This document shows positions 5,475 to 13,359 of a stretch of 18,584 nt of DNA, in pieces. Made by a program: the position numbers and the translations under genes. Source of the DNA: Actinomycetota bacterium (lineage in GTDB: Bacteria; Actinomycetota; Thermoleophilia; Solirubrobacterales; Solirubrobacteraceae); NCBI GenBank assembly GCA_009699565.1, contig WLNX01000010.1, forward strand, positions 1-18,584, read 5' to 3'. Each line of letters opens with the position of its first letter. Within the stretch, counting starts at the first letter, position 1. The notes below the pieces were generated by a model, which was not told the origin of the DNA, ran no database searches, and was given only the letters and a program-made list of their open reading frames with translations.

Positions 5475-6873
5475 GGACAAGAAAAGCCGCGCAAGCATGC
5501 GTGAGGGCCCGCTTTCGGAGCTCTTCCGCCGCACCGAGAAGGGCAAGGAAGAAGGCTCGGCTCCCGAGCCGAGCGAGCAGCCGACAACCGTCGCCGGCAG
5601 CGGCGCAGGGGCCGAAGAGGCGCAGACTCAGGCCGGCCGCCAGGAAGCCCGTCCCGCACCCAGCCCGCAGGAGCGACTGCGAAGCGCCTTCAGTTCCGAG
5701 ATTCCCGACGACGTCCTCGAAGCGCCGGTTATTGAGCCGCCGCTGATGCCGCCGGCTCCCGAGCCGGTCGGAAACCGTTCGTCGAAGGCTCAGAAGGGTG
5801 GCCCGGTCCTGCGCGTAGTTGGCGTTGGCGGGGCAGGCGTGAATGCCGTTGACCGCATGATCGAGGCCGGAATTGCCGGCGTCGAGTTCATCGCCGTCAA
5901 TACCGACGTCCAGTCGATCCAGCAGACCCAAGCCGACGTCACCGTTCACATCGGCGAGGCGCTCACGCGCGGCCTAGGCGCCGGAGCGGATCCCGAGCTC
6001 GGCCGAGCTGCAGCGATGGAGGACTACGACCGCATCAAGCACCTCCTCAAGGGTTCGGACATGGTCTTCGTCGCGGCGGGAGCCGGCGGCGGAACCGGCA
6101 CCGGAGCCGCACCGATCGTCGCCAGGATCGCCCGCGAAGTGGGGGCGCTCACGGTTGGCATCGTCACACGGCCGTTCGGTTTTGAGGGGACGCGCCGCGC
6201 CTCCACCGCCTCGCTTGGCATCGACGCATTGCGCGAAGAGGTCGACACGCTGATCGTGGTTCCCAACAATCGGCTGCTTGAAGTTCTCGACCAGCGGACC
6301 TCAATGGTTGAGGCCTTTCGAATTGCCGACGACGTCCTACGCCAAGGCGTTCAGGGAATCTCGGATCTCGTCACGCTGCCGGGAATCATCAATCTCGACT
6401 TCGCAGACGTCCGCACGATCATGGCGGACGCCGGTTCGGCGCTGCTCGGAATCGGAATGGGAACGGGAGAATCGCGCGCGCTCGACGCCGCCGCTCAGGC
6501 GGTCGCATCACCGCTGCTGGAGACGGACATCAATGGTGCCCGCTCGATCCTGCTCTCGATCACCGGCGGCGAGGACCTTTCGCTCTGGGAGATCAACGAG
6601 GCTGCGAAGGCAGTTGCCGAGGCCGCGCATCCGGATGCCACGATCATCTTCGGAGCGATGGTCGACGAAGCGCTTGAAGACCAGGTTTGGGTCACCGTTG
6701 TCGCCACGCGCTACGACGATGCAGCCAACCGGCGTCGTCGCCAGCGCGTTGAAGAGCCGGTCGGCGAGCCGCGCGTGGAACGCGCGCGCAGCAGCCGCTC
6801 AGGCAAGAACACTGTCCGCACCGGCACCGGCGTTGACACGCTAGACGTGCCCGAATTCCTCCCGCGCAGCTAG
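5467..6873 (+). CDS. ftsZ: Cell division protein FtsZ with long N-terminal extension
   Basis: This 468-residue tubulin-like GTPase forms the division ring. The GTPase domain starts near residue 113 (VLRVVGVGGAGVNAVDRM). It contains the tubulin signature GGGTGTGAAP and the T7 loop NLDFADVRTIM needed for polymer GTPase activity, then a basic linker. It ends in TLDVPEFLPRS, a canonical C-terminal peptide of the type that binds FtsA, SepF or ZipA. Those parts suggest a working division FtsZ. Unusual is the first ~110 residues: charged, rich in Pro, Glu, Ala and Gly, apparently disordered, with a short conserved-looking motif REGPLSELFRRTE (12-24) and a second hydrophobic patch SEIPDDVLEAP. Most FtsZ proteins have only 10-30 residues there. 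The gene is not in a dcw cluster here but coupled to parA. A second ftsZ elsewhere cannot be excluded. Confidence 0.95.
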   Translation: MAKDKKSRASMREGPLSELFRRTEKGKEEGSAPEPSEQPTTVAGSGAGAEEAQTQAGRQEARPAPSPQERLRSAFSSEIPDDVLEAPVIEPPLMPPAPEPVGNRSSKAQKGGPVLRVVGVGGAGVNAVDRMIEAGIAGVEFIAVNTDVQSIQQTQADVTVHIGEALTRGLGAGADPELGRAAAMEDYDRIKHLLKGSDMVFVAAGAGGGTGTGAAPIVARIAREVGALTVGIVTRPFGFEGTRRASTASLGIDALREEVDTLIVVPNNRLLEVLDQRTSMVEAFRIADDVLRQGVQGISDLVTLPGIINLDFADVRTIMADAGSALLGIGMGTGESRALDAAAQAVASPLLETDINGARSILLSITGGEDLSLWEINEAAKAVAEAAHPDATIIFGAMVDEALEDQVWVTVVATRYDDAANRRRRQRVEEPVGEPRVERARSSRSGKNTVRTGTGVDTLDVPEFLPRS

Positions 6874-6918
6874 CGGGACGCGGGCGGCGCAGCGCACTCT
6901 GCCCGGCTCGCGACTACC

Positions 6919-8415
6919 GTGTCTTCAATGAGCGGCGCTACAGGCATGGTCGCCGCAGGCCACCCGAAAACGGCTGAAGTTGGCGCTGAGGTCCTGCGCG
7001 CCGGTGGCAACGCGGTAGACGCCGCGATCGCTGCGGTGCTCGCCTCATGGGTATGCGAGCCGCTGCTCACAGGGCCCGGTGCAGGTGGCTACATGCTTGT
7101 GGCCGGCGCCGGCGAGGAGCCGACGCTGCTCGACTTTTTCGTTGCTGCGCCAGGACACGGCTCCGACGTCGACCACGCGCCGCTGATCCCGGTCGAAGTT
7201 TCGTTTGGAGATGCGGAGCAGACCTTCTACTGCGGCGCCGCCTCCTGCGGAGTGCCCGGCAGTCCGGCAGGCATCGCGGCCGCTTCCGATCGCTGGGGCA
7301 CGCTGCCCCTTGCCGACCTCGCCGCTCCCGCAGCCCGCCTTGCCCGCGAAGGCGTGCCGCTGAACGGCCCCCAGGCTTACGTCTTCGAGATTCTCGACGG
7401 CATTCTCTGCTCGACCCCGTCGGCGGAAGCCGAGTTCACCAGCGGCGGCCGCTCGATGCGCCCCGGCGAACCGTTCTCCAGTCCCGAGTTGGCAGAGACA
7501 ATCGAACGGCTGGGAAGAGACGGCTCGGCTCCCTTCTACAGCGGAGACATCGGCGCCGCGATCGTCGAGGACGTTCAGCGGCTTGGAGGCCTGCTTGATC
7601 AGGCCGACCTCGATGCCTACGAAGTGATCGCCCGGGCGCCTGCGTCGGCCACCTATCGCGGCCGCACGATCCTCACCAACCCGCCGCCGTCGGCCGGTGG
7701 GATCCTGCTGGTTCTGGCGTTCTCGCGGCTGCAGGAGATCTGCCCCGTCGGAGCTCCAAGCAACGCCCAGCTGCTGGAAGTCGTCGACGAGGTGCAATCG
7801 CTGCGGACTCCCCAGTTCACGGCCGGACTCATCGACCCCGATTTCCTGCGCCGCTTCCTGGCCGCCAACCTCGGTTCGACGACGCATGTTTCAGTAATCG
7901 ACGGTGATGGGCGCGCCTGCACCGTGACCTGTTCGAACGGCGAGGGCTCGGCGCTGGTCGTTCCGGGAACGGGAATCCACGTCAACAACATGATGGGGGA
8001 AGAGGATCTCAACCCTCTGGGGTTCTTCCGCGCAGCGCCCGGTCAGCGCATGCCCTCGATGATGGCGCCAACCGCCGTGATGGGGCCGGGCGGCGAGGTC
8101 GAGCTTGCGATCGGCAGCGCCGGCTCAAATCGGATCCGCTCTGCCATCCTCCAAGTGATCGTGAATCTCCTGGACCATTCAGTCGACGTTCGCTCGGCAG
8201 TCAATGCTCCGCGCTTTCACAGCGAAGGCGGTTCCCTCTTCACCGAGCCCGGGATTGACCTCGGCGGGGTCGAGCTGGGCGATCGCGATCTGGTCGAGTT
8301 CCGCGCGGAGAACCTCTTCTTCGGCGGGACGCAGGCTGTCACGAGGTCGCCGCTTGACGGCAGCCTTGACGGCGCCGGCGATCCGCGCCGCGGCGGAGCG
8401 GCAGTCGGCGCATGA
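6919..8415 (+). CDS. Gamma-glutamyltransferase-family Ntn hydrolase
   Basis: The family transfers or hydrolyses gamma-glutamyl groups of glutathione-like compounds and matures by self-cleavage before a catalytic threonine. Here the site is GSTTHVSVIDGDG with Thr321 as expected nucleophile. Cleavage would give an alpha chain of 320 residues and a beta chain of 178. Other family motifs are GPGAGGYML near residue 52, PPPSAGGILL before the cleavage site, and GSAGSNRIRSAILQ in the beta chain. At 498 residues it is shorter than the usual 550-590, mostly in the alpha part, and it has no signal peptide, although many bacterial members are exported. The start may be GTG 6919 or ATG 6928; neither has a good Shine-Dalgarno sequence. 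It overlaps the next gene (ATGA). The true donor could be other gamma-glutamyl compounds. Confidence 0.88.
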   Translation: MSSMSGATGMVAAGHPKTAEVGAEVLRAGGNAVDAAIAAVLASWVCEPLLTGPGAGGYMLVAGAGEEPTLLDFFVAAPGHGSDVDHAPLIPVEVSFGDAEQTFYCGAASCGVPGSPAGIAAASDRWGTLPLADLAAPAARLAREGVPLNGPQAYVFEILDGILCSTPSAEAEFTSGGRSMRPGEPFSSPELAETIERLGRDGSAPFYSGDIGAAIVEDVQRLGGLLDQADLDAYEVIARAPASATYRGRTILTNPPPSAGGILLVLAFSRLQEICPVGAPSNAQLLEVVDEVQSLRTPQFTAGLIDPDFLRRFLAANLGSTTHVSVIDGDGRACTVTCSNGEGSALVVPGTGIHVNNMMGEEDLNPLGFFRAAPGQRMPSMMAPTAVMGPGGEVELAIGSAGSNRIRSAILQVIVNLLDHSVDVRSAVNAPRFHSEGGSLFTEPGIDLGGVELGDRDLVEFRAENLFFGGTQAVTRSPLDGSLDGAGDPRRGGAAVGA

Positions 8416-8843
8416 GAACCGCCTTGATCGGGACAGCCGCCGCACTGCTTGCGCTGCTGACCGTCGGCTGCGGTGGCCCTTCGGCCGATCTCTTCGTGTT
8501 GGAGCGCAGCGGTTCGATTCCCGGCGCGCGGTTGACGATGGTGGTCGGCGACGGCGGCACCGTCCGCTGCAACGGGGCTCGGGAAAGAGAGATCTCTAGC
8601 CGTCAGCTGATCGACGCGCGCGCCGTGGCTGGCGATCTCAACGGCGACGAGAAGGAACCGGGCCCGGCCCGCGAGTTCCTGACGCTTCCGCCCTCCAAGT
8701 ACACGATTCTGCGATACCGGATTCAGACTGAATTTGGCAAGGTGGCCTTCAGCGACAGTTCGCGCCCGCAGCCGCCGGTCTTCTTCGCCGCGGCGAAGCT
8801 GGCCCGCGAGCTCGCAAAGAAGGTCTGCGGGCTGCCGCGCTAG
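8412..8843 (+). CDS. Small predicted lipoprotein of unknown function
   Basis: The 143-residue product starts with a short basic N-terminus and a hydrophobic stretch, then TVGC with Cys20 as likely lipidation site (the -3 residue is threonine, slightly off the usual lipobox). The mature part of about 124 residues has no motif I recognise. It has two further cysteines that could form a disulfide, near residues 55 and 139 (KKVCGLPR end). It should be anchored to the outer face of the membrane. The ATG overlaps the stop of the gamma-glutamyltransferase-like gene, so the two are probably co-expressed, but one product appears cytoplasmic and the other exported, so direct partnership is uncertain. 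Confidence 0.75.
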   Translation: MRTALIGTAAALLALLTVGCGGPSADLFVLERSGSIPGARLTMVVGDGGTVRCNGAREREISSRQLIDARAVAGDLNGDEKEPGPAREFLTLPPSKYTILRYRIQTEFGKVAFSDSSRPQPPVFFAAAKLARELAKKVCGLPR

Positions 8844-8846
8844 CGG

Positions 8847-9479
8847 TCAGCCGAAGCGGACGCGGCCGTTGGAGGCGGCGCGTACCTGCGCGCGCTCCAT
8901 GAACTCAAGCCGCTTGATCGCGGCCCGCAGCAGCTGTGCAACGAGTTTCATCCGCTTTTTTTCCGAGCGAAGGTCGAGCAGCCCCTGTTTGGCCTCGGCG
9001 CCGAACTCGACGGTCGCGGCCATCTCGTATGCGCTCTTGGCGGCCAGCTCCTCAGGCTCAAGCTGCTTGTCGGTGGCCTGCTCGACAAGCTCGGCGTATG
9101 CCTCGAAGGCCTCAATCCTCACCTCTTCAAAGTCGTCGGCAGCGTCATCGCCATCCTCGAGAAACTCAACGACGGCAGCCGGGTAGGGGAGGTCGTGGCG
9201 CTCTTCGACTACGCGGAACGGCCGCGTGCCGCGGGTGATGATGTTCATTCGCCCGTCTTCGCTGCGTTCCGTCACTTCGGTTACTTCCATCGCGCAGCCG
9301 GTCGCGTGCGCGCCGTCGTCGTCGGTCCAGACGATTCCAAATTCGCGCTCGTTGTCGAGGCATTCGGCGATCATCGTGCGGTAACGCGGCTCGAAGATGT
9401 GAAGCGGCACCGTCTCCGACGGCAGCGCAACAAGCCCCAGCGGGAAGATCGGAAAGTCTTCTACTCGCTCATCGGTCAT
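8847..9479 (-). CDS. Stand-alone LON-domain (Lon N-terminal, PUA-like) protein
   Basis: With ATG 9479 the product is 210 residues. It opens with the Lon substrate-binding domain pattern FPIFPLGLVALPSE, followed by PLHIFEPRYRTMIAECL and FGIV. No ATPase or protease domain follows; the second half is helical and acidic, then basic at the end. Such short LON-only proteins are common in bacteria, and their biochemical role is not well settled; binding of unfolded proteins is an inference from Lon. The frame remains open upstream to 9560, but the extra 27 residues do not look like the family and would run into the photolyase gene. It ends three bases from the convergent lipoprotein stop. Confidence 0.85.
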   Translation of the reverse strand: MTDERVEDFPIFPLGLVALPSETVPLHIFEPRYRTMIAECLDNEREFGIVWTDDDGAHATGCAMEVTEVTERSEDGRMNIITRGTRPFRVVEERHDLPYPAAVVEFLEDGDDAADDFEEVRIEAFEAYAELVEQATDKQLEPEELAAKSAYEMAATVEFGAEAKQGLLDLRSEKKRMKLVAQLLRAAIKRLEFMERAQVRAASNGRVRFG

Positions 9480-9504
9480 TCCATCCAAGTCTACGGCCGT
9501 CACG

Positions 9505-9510
9505 TACAGT
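9505..9510 (+). promoter_or_regulatory. Possible -10 element of a leaderless photolyase transcript
   Basis: TACAGT fits the TAnnnT pattern of actinobacterial promoters. Transcription starting six or seven bases downstream would begin at or next to the tandem ATGATG at 9514-9519, and no Shine-Dalgarno sequence is present. A leaderless mRNA would explain both facts. Confidence 0.3.
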
Positions 9511-9513
9511 TCG

Positions 9514-10926
9514 ATGATGGAGAGGATCGCAATTGTCTGGCTGCGCAGAGATCTGCGCACGCATGATCACCCCGCTCTAAGCGCCGCTGCCGCCAGCTGC
9601 GACCGCGTTGTCCCGCTCTTCGTCCTGGACCAGCGTTTGCTCGACGGACGCTTCGCCAGCGGTCCGCGCACCGCGTTCATGCTCGGCTGCTTGAAAGAAC
9701 TGGACGCTCAGTTCAAGGCGCTCGGAGGCGCACTTTGCCTGCGCAGCGGTGCGCCCGAGGAGGTCGTGCCCCGTCTTGCCGAGGAGCTTGGGGCGGCGGA
9801 GGTCTATTGGACCAGCGACGTATCGCCGTTTGCTCGCGAGCGCGACAGGCAGGTAACGGAGAAGCTGAAGCTGATCGGCGTTGACGCAGTCCCCTCTCCG
9901 GGCAACTTCTGTGCCGACGTCTCGGTGCCGCGGACCAAGAACGGCAAGCCGTTCAGCGTCTTCACCCCGTTCTGGAAGGCCGAGCGCGAGCTGCCGCGTC
10001 GCCCGGTGCTCGGCCAGCCCGAATCCGTGCGCCTGCCCGACGGAATCGACTGCGGCGAGCTGCCCGCCCACGAGCAGCTTGATCAGCTTCTGGCGCAACC
10101 CTTCTGCAAACCTGGTGAGCAGGAGGCCCGCGCGGCGCTGGACGATTGGATCGACGGGCCGGTCGACGCGTACGCCGACAACCACGACAATCTCAGCGGC
10201 GGCACCAGTGACCTTTCGGCGTGGCTGCGGTGGGGCTGCATCTCGGCCCGCGAAACCGAGCAGCGCGCACAGGACCGCGGCGGAGACGGAGCCGCCGCCT
10301 TCGTCCGCCAGCTCGCCTGGCGCGATTTCTACGCCCACGTGCTGCTGATGTTCCCCGACAACCTCCAGCTCGAGTATCAGCAGAAGTTCCGCAGTCTTGA
10401 GTGGTCGGACGATGAAGAGGGCTTTGCCGCCTGGTGTGAGGGCCAGACCGGCTATCCGCTGGTCGATGCGGGAATGCGCCAGCTCGCAGCTAGCGGCTGG
10501 ATGCACAACCGCGCCCGGATGGTCGTCGGCTCGTTTCTGACCAAGGACCTTCATATCGACTGGCGCCGCGGCGAGCAGTGGTTCGAGCGCGTGTTGCTCG
10601 ACGCCGAGCCCTCGCAGAACAACGGCAACTGGCAGTGGATCGCCTCGACCGGGGTGGACCCGGCCCCGTATTTCCGCAGGATCTTCAATCCGATTCTCCA
10701 GCAGGAGCGCTTCGACCCCGCCGGCGAGTACGTCCGCCACTGGGTGCCCGAGCTTGCAGACGTCCCTGACAAGCGTCTGGCAGAGCCCTGGAAGATGAGC
10801 GACGAGGAGCAGCAGCAGGCAGGCTGTGTGATCGGGCGCGATTACCCGGCACCGATAGTCGACCACGCTTCCGAGCGCCGCGTGACGATGGATCGCTACA
10901 GGGCCGTTTCGCCGCCGAAGGACTGA
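9514..10926 (+). CDS. phr: Class I CPD deoxyribodipyrimidine photolyase
   Basis: This 470-residue flavoprotein should split UV-induced cyclobutane pyrimidine dimers using blue light. The N-terminal Rossmann-like antenna domain begins IVWLRRDLRTHDHPAL. The C-terminal FAD domain has the family blocks LAWRDFYAHVL, TGYPLVDAGMRQL (from residue 312), GWMHNRARMVVGSFLTKDL and NNGNWQWIASTG (about 369-380), followed by the DPAPYFRRIFNP block. Length and motifs fit class I CPD photolyases; a cryptochrome-like light sensor is a less likely alternative. Start is ATG 9514 or the adjacent ATG 9517. It diverges from the LON-domain gene, with 34 bp between starts, and is six bases from a second photolyase gene, together forming a photorepair operon. 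Confidence 0.95.
   Translation: MMERIAIVWLRRDLRTHDHPALSAAAASCDRVVPLFVLDQRLLDGRFASGPRTAFMLGCLKELDAQFKALGGALCLRSGAPEEVVPRLAEELGAAEVYWTSDVSPFARERDRQVTEKLKLIGVDAVPSPGNFCADVSVPRTKNGKPFSVFTPFWKAERELPRRPVLGQPESVRLPDGIDCGELPAHEQLDQLLAQPFCKPGEQEARAALDDWIDGPVDAYADNHDNLSGGTSDLSAWLRWGCISARETEQRAQDRGGDGAAAFVRQLAWRDFYAHVLLMFPDNLQLEYQQKFRSLEWSDDEEGFAAWCEGQTGYPLVDAGMRQLAASGWMHNRARMVVGSFLTKDLHIDWRRGEQWFERVLLDAEPSQNNGNWQWIASTGVDPAPYFRRIFNPILQQERFDPAGEYVRHWVPELADVPDKRLAEPWKMSDEEQQQAGCVIGRDYPAPIVDHASERRVTMDRYRAVSPPKD
10918..10922 (+). promoter_or_regulatory. Ribosome binding site of the FeS-BCP gene
   Basis: AAGGA at the end of the CPD photolyase gene lies ten bases before ATG 10933, supporting that start and co-translation of the pair. 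Confidence 0.55.
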
Positions 10927-10932
10927 GCGGCG

Positions 10933-12429
10933 ATGGGTCACACCGCACTTGTCCTCGGCGATCAGCTGATGGCCGACAATCCGGCGCTCGAGGGAGCCGG
11001 GAGGGTTCTGATCGTCGAGTCGCTGGAGTCTCTCGGCCGGGGCCCGCTGCACCGTGCCCGCGCGCACGTCGTCTTGAGCGCGATGCGCCACCACGCCGGC
11101 GCCCTGCGGGACCGAGGCTTTGAGGTGTCCGAACACCGCGGCGCCACTTCGTTTGCCTCCGTCCTCGATCAGGAGAAGGGCGAGCTGGTCTGTGCCAGGC
11201 CGAACCGCGCCTCCGCTGCTCGCGCGCTCGCAGAGCGCGGGGTGACGCTTGTTGGCAGCGGGCAGTTCCTGACCGCGCCGGAGGATTTTGCAGCCTGGGC
11301 CGAAGGTCGCAAATCGATCACGATGGAACCCTTCTACCGCGAGCAGCGCCGCAGCTTGGGCCTGCTCGTCGACAGCGGCGGCGAGCCTGCCGGCGGTCGC
11401 TGGAACTTTGACGCCGAGAACCGCAAGCCGCCCAAAACCGGGCTGGAGGCGCCCGCCCCGTGGCACCCGGTCGAGGATGCAATTGACGAAGAGGTACGGG
11501 CCGATCTTGCCCGCTGGAAGCTCGACCTTTGGGGGGAGGATGGACCCCGCCGCTTCGCCGCCACCGCGGCGGAAGCGCGGCTGGCGCTCGACGACTTCGT
11601 TGAGCAGCGTCTGCCTGAATTTGGCTCCTGGCAGGATGCGATGGTTCCCGGCGAGCCGTTCCTGTTCCACTCGCTGCTCAGCGTGCCACTAAACCTCGGC
11701 CTGATCGGCCCGCTCGAGGTCGCCCGGGCAGCACAGACTGCCTGGGAGGCTGGCAGCGTGCCGATCGAGGCGGCCGAGGGCTTCATCCGCCAGGTGATCG
11801 GCTGGCGCGAGTACGTCTGGGGCATGTATTGGCTGCGCGCCGGGGAATGGCGCGTCGACAACGCACTCGCGGCGACCGCTCCGCTGCCGGCCGCCTACTG
11901 GGGCGAGCCGTCCGGCTGGGCCTGCCTTGACGGCGTCGTTGAGAGCGTTCGTCGTCACGGCTATGCCAACCACATCGAACGGCTGATGGTGCTCGGGAAC
12001 GTGGCGCTGCTGGCCGGCCTTGAGCCGTGGGATGTGGTCGGCTGGTTCGAGCGAGCTTTCGTCGACGGCGCCGAGTGGGTGATGGCACCGAACGCCGCCG
12101 GGATGGCGCTCTACGCCGACGGCGGGGCGATGATGACGAAGCCCTACGCAGCCGGCGGCAACTACATCCACCGCATGAGCGGCGGCGCCTGGTGTGCCTC
12201 GTGTCGCTATTCGCCGAAGAAGCGCACAGGGGAGGACGGCTGTCCGGTCAGCGCCCTCTACTGGGACTTCGTTGGCCGCAACTCAGAGCGATTCGCCGGC
12301 AACCACCGGATGGCGATGGCGGTCCGCGGCTGGGAGCGCTTCGACTCGGCGGAGCAGGCGGCGATTGCCGGCCGCGCTGCCCTGGCGCGCGACGAACTGG
12401 CGGGGATCAGGCCGGACGCCGGGCGCTGA
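10933..12429 (+). CDS. phrB: Iron-sulfur bacterial cryptochrome/photolyase (FeS-BCP), probable (6-4) photolyase
   Basis: The 498-residue product has the family opening TALVLGDQLMADNPAL and an all-helical FAD domain in its second half. Four cysteines placed for a [4Fe-4S] cluster are Cys331, Cys421, Cys424 and Cys437. The spacing of the last three (+3, +13) is what I recall for Agrobacterium PhrB (Cys438, 441, 454), and the first lies about 90 residues before them in both. Members repair (6-4) photoproducts with FAD and a lumazine-type antenna, or act as CryB-like regulators in Rhodobacter. Next to a CPD photolyase, repair is the better guess: the two would cover both major UV lesions. It overlaps the convergent methyltransferase gene by 23 bp. 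Confidence 0.92.
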   Translation: MGHTALVLGDQLMADNPALEGAGRVLIVESLESLGRGPLHRARAHVVLSAMRHHAGALRDRGFEVSEHRGATSFASVLDQEKGELVCARPNRASAARALAERGVTLVGSGQFLTAPEDFAAWAEGRKSITMEPFYREQRRSLGLLVDSGGEPAGGRWNFDAENRKPPKTGLEAPAPWHPVEDAIDEEVRADLARWKLDLWGEDGPRRFAATAAEARLALDDFVEQRLPEFGSWQDAMVPGEPFLFHSLLSVPLNLGLIGPLEVARAAQTAWEAGSVPIEAAEGFIRQVIGWREYVWGMYWLRAGEWRVDNALAATAPLPAAYWGEPSGWACLDGVVESVRRHGYANHIERLMVLGNVALLAGLEPWDVVGWFERAFVDGAEWVMAPNAAGMALYADGGAMMTKPYAAGGNYIHRMSGGAWCASCRYSPKKRTGEDGCPVSALYWDFVGRNSERFAGNHRMAMAVRGWERFDSAEQAAIAGRAALARDELAGIRPDAGR

Positions 12430-13318
12430 GCAGCAGGTTGTAGAAGATCGTCGCGGGCAGCCGGCCTTCAAGCAGGCTGCGGTCAACCTTCTGAAGTGCG
12501 ATGTATCCCCGGAACGCGTACTGGCGCCAGAGGTTCGGCACGTCCTCGGGTGCAGCTGTTGCTTCCAGGGCACGGTTGGTCCAGCCGAACCAGTTGGCCA
12601 GCAGTTCCTCGCCGCGAACGTTGATGTCCTCAAAACCTGCGCCCGCGGTTATCGCCTCCAGGTCCGAGGGAACGAAGGCGTGAACGTCGACATGCTGCTC
12701 GAGTTCATGGTTGTGGGCGCCGCCGTCACTCTCGCCGATCCTCGACGGAGCTGCCCTCAGCGCCGCGCGCCATGCCGGCGCGATCGTCGTCGCAGCGCGC
12801 TTGGGCACTTGTGCGATCCGGTCGCCGTTGCGGGACGGCTCGCCGGCAAAGATCACGAAGCCGCCGGGCTTCAGCAGGCGGAAGAATTCGGAGAAGGCCT
12901 TGTCAAGGTCGGGAATGTGGTGCAGCACCGCGTGGCCCAGAACAAGGTCGAAGCTCTCGTCCTCGAATGGCAGCGCCTCCGCGTCGCAGACCTCGGTCGT
13001 GACCTCAAGGCCAAGCTGATCTGCGTTGCCGCGCAGCGCCTTGATCATCCCCGGAGAGATGTCTGTGCAGGTCGCGTCGTCGACCACTCCGGCCATCAGC
13101 ATGTGCAGCGAGAAGTACCCGGTCCCCGCGCCGACCTCCAGCGAGCGGCCGAAGTGCGGCAGCTCTCCGCCCATCGCCTTCTCAATCTTTGTCAGGACCT
13201 GCTCGCGCCCGACCGGACCCCAGTCGATGCCCCACTTGGCGTCGTACGCGTCTGCCGCACACGTGTGGTAACGGGTGTTGACGTCGCGGATCTCTTCGGG
13301 TGTCAGCGGGGCCGGCAT
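12407..13318 (-). CDS. Class I SAM-dependent methyltransferase
   Basis: This 303-residue protein carries a Methyltransf_11-type domain. Motif I is LEVGAGTGYFSLHML (from residue 60); the acidic residue of motif II follows in TDISPGMIKAL; motif III/IV is DAEALPFEDESFDLVLGHAVLHHI, with KPGG after it. The C-terminal third is not part of the common fold and may bind the substrate, which cannot be named from sequence. No membrane segments are present. The gene diverges from the cytochrome P450 gene across 76 bp containing a palindromic operator, so the two may share control and possibly a pathway. The end overlaps the FeS-BCP gene by 23 bp, tail to tail. Confidence 0.85.
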   Translation of the reverse strand: MPAPLTPEEIRDVNTRYHTCAADAYDAKWGIDWGPVGREQVLTKIEKAMGGELPHFGRSLEVGAGTGYFSLHMLMAGVVDDATCTDISPGMIKALRGNADQLGLEVTTEVCDAEALPFEDESFDLVLGHAVLHHIPDLDKAFSEFFRLLKPGGFVIFAGEPSRNGDRIAQVPKRAATTIAPAWRAALRAAPSRIGESDGGAHNHELEQHVDVHAFVPSDLEAITAGAGFEDINVRGEELLANWFGWTNRALEATAAPEDVPNLWRQYAFRGYIALQKVDRSLLEGRLPATIFYNLLLSARRPA

Positions 13319-13359
13319 CGGGAGTTACGAGGCTATCGCCCGCGCCACTTTGAGGCCTG

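Noticed and set aside
6874..6918. Terminator hairpin between ftsZ and the GGT-like gene
   Set aside because: Only a CGGGC/GCCCG pairing with a large loop and no T-run; not convincing.
9480..9560. N-terminal extension of the LON-domain protein
   Set aside because: It overlaps the photolyase start; the LON domain begins normally a few residues after the internal ATG 9479.
9577..11670. A 697-codon open frame antisense to both photolyase genes
   Set aside because: Long antisense frames are common in GC-rich DNA. It lies opposite two genes with clear family motifs, and its translation shows no recognisable domain.
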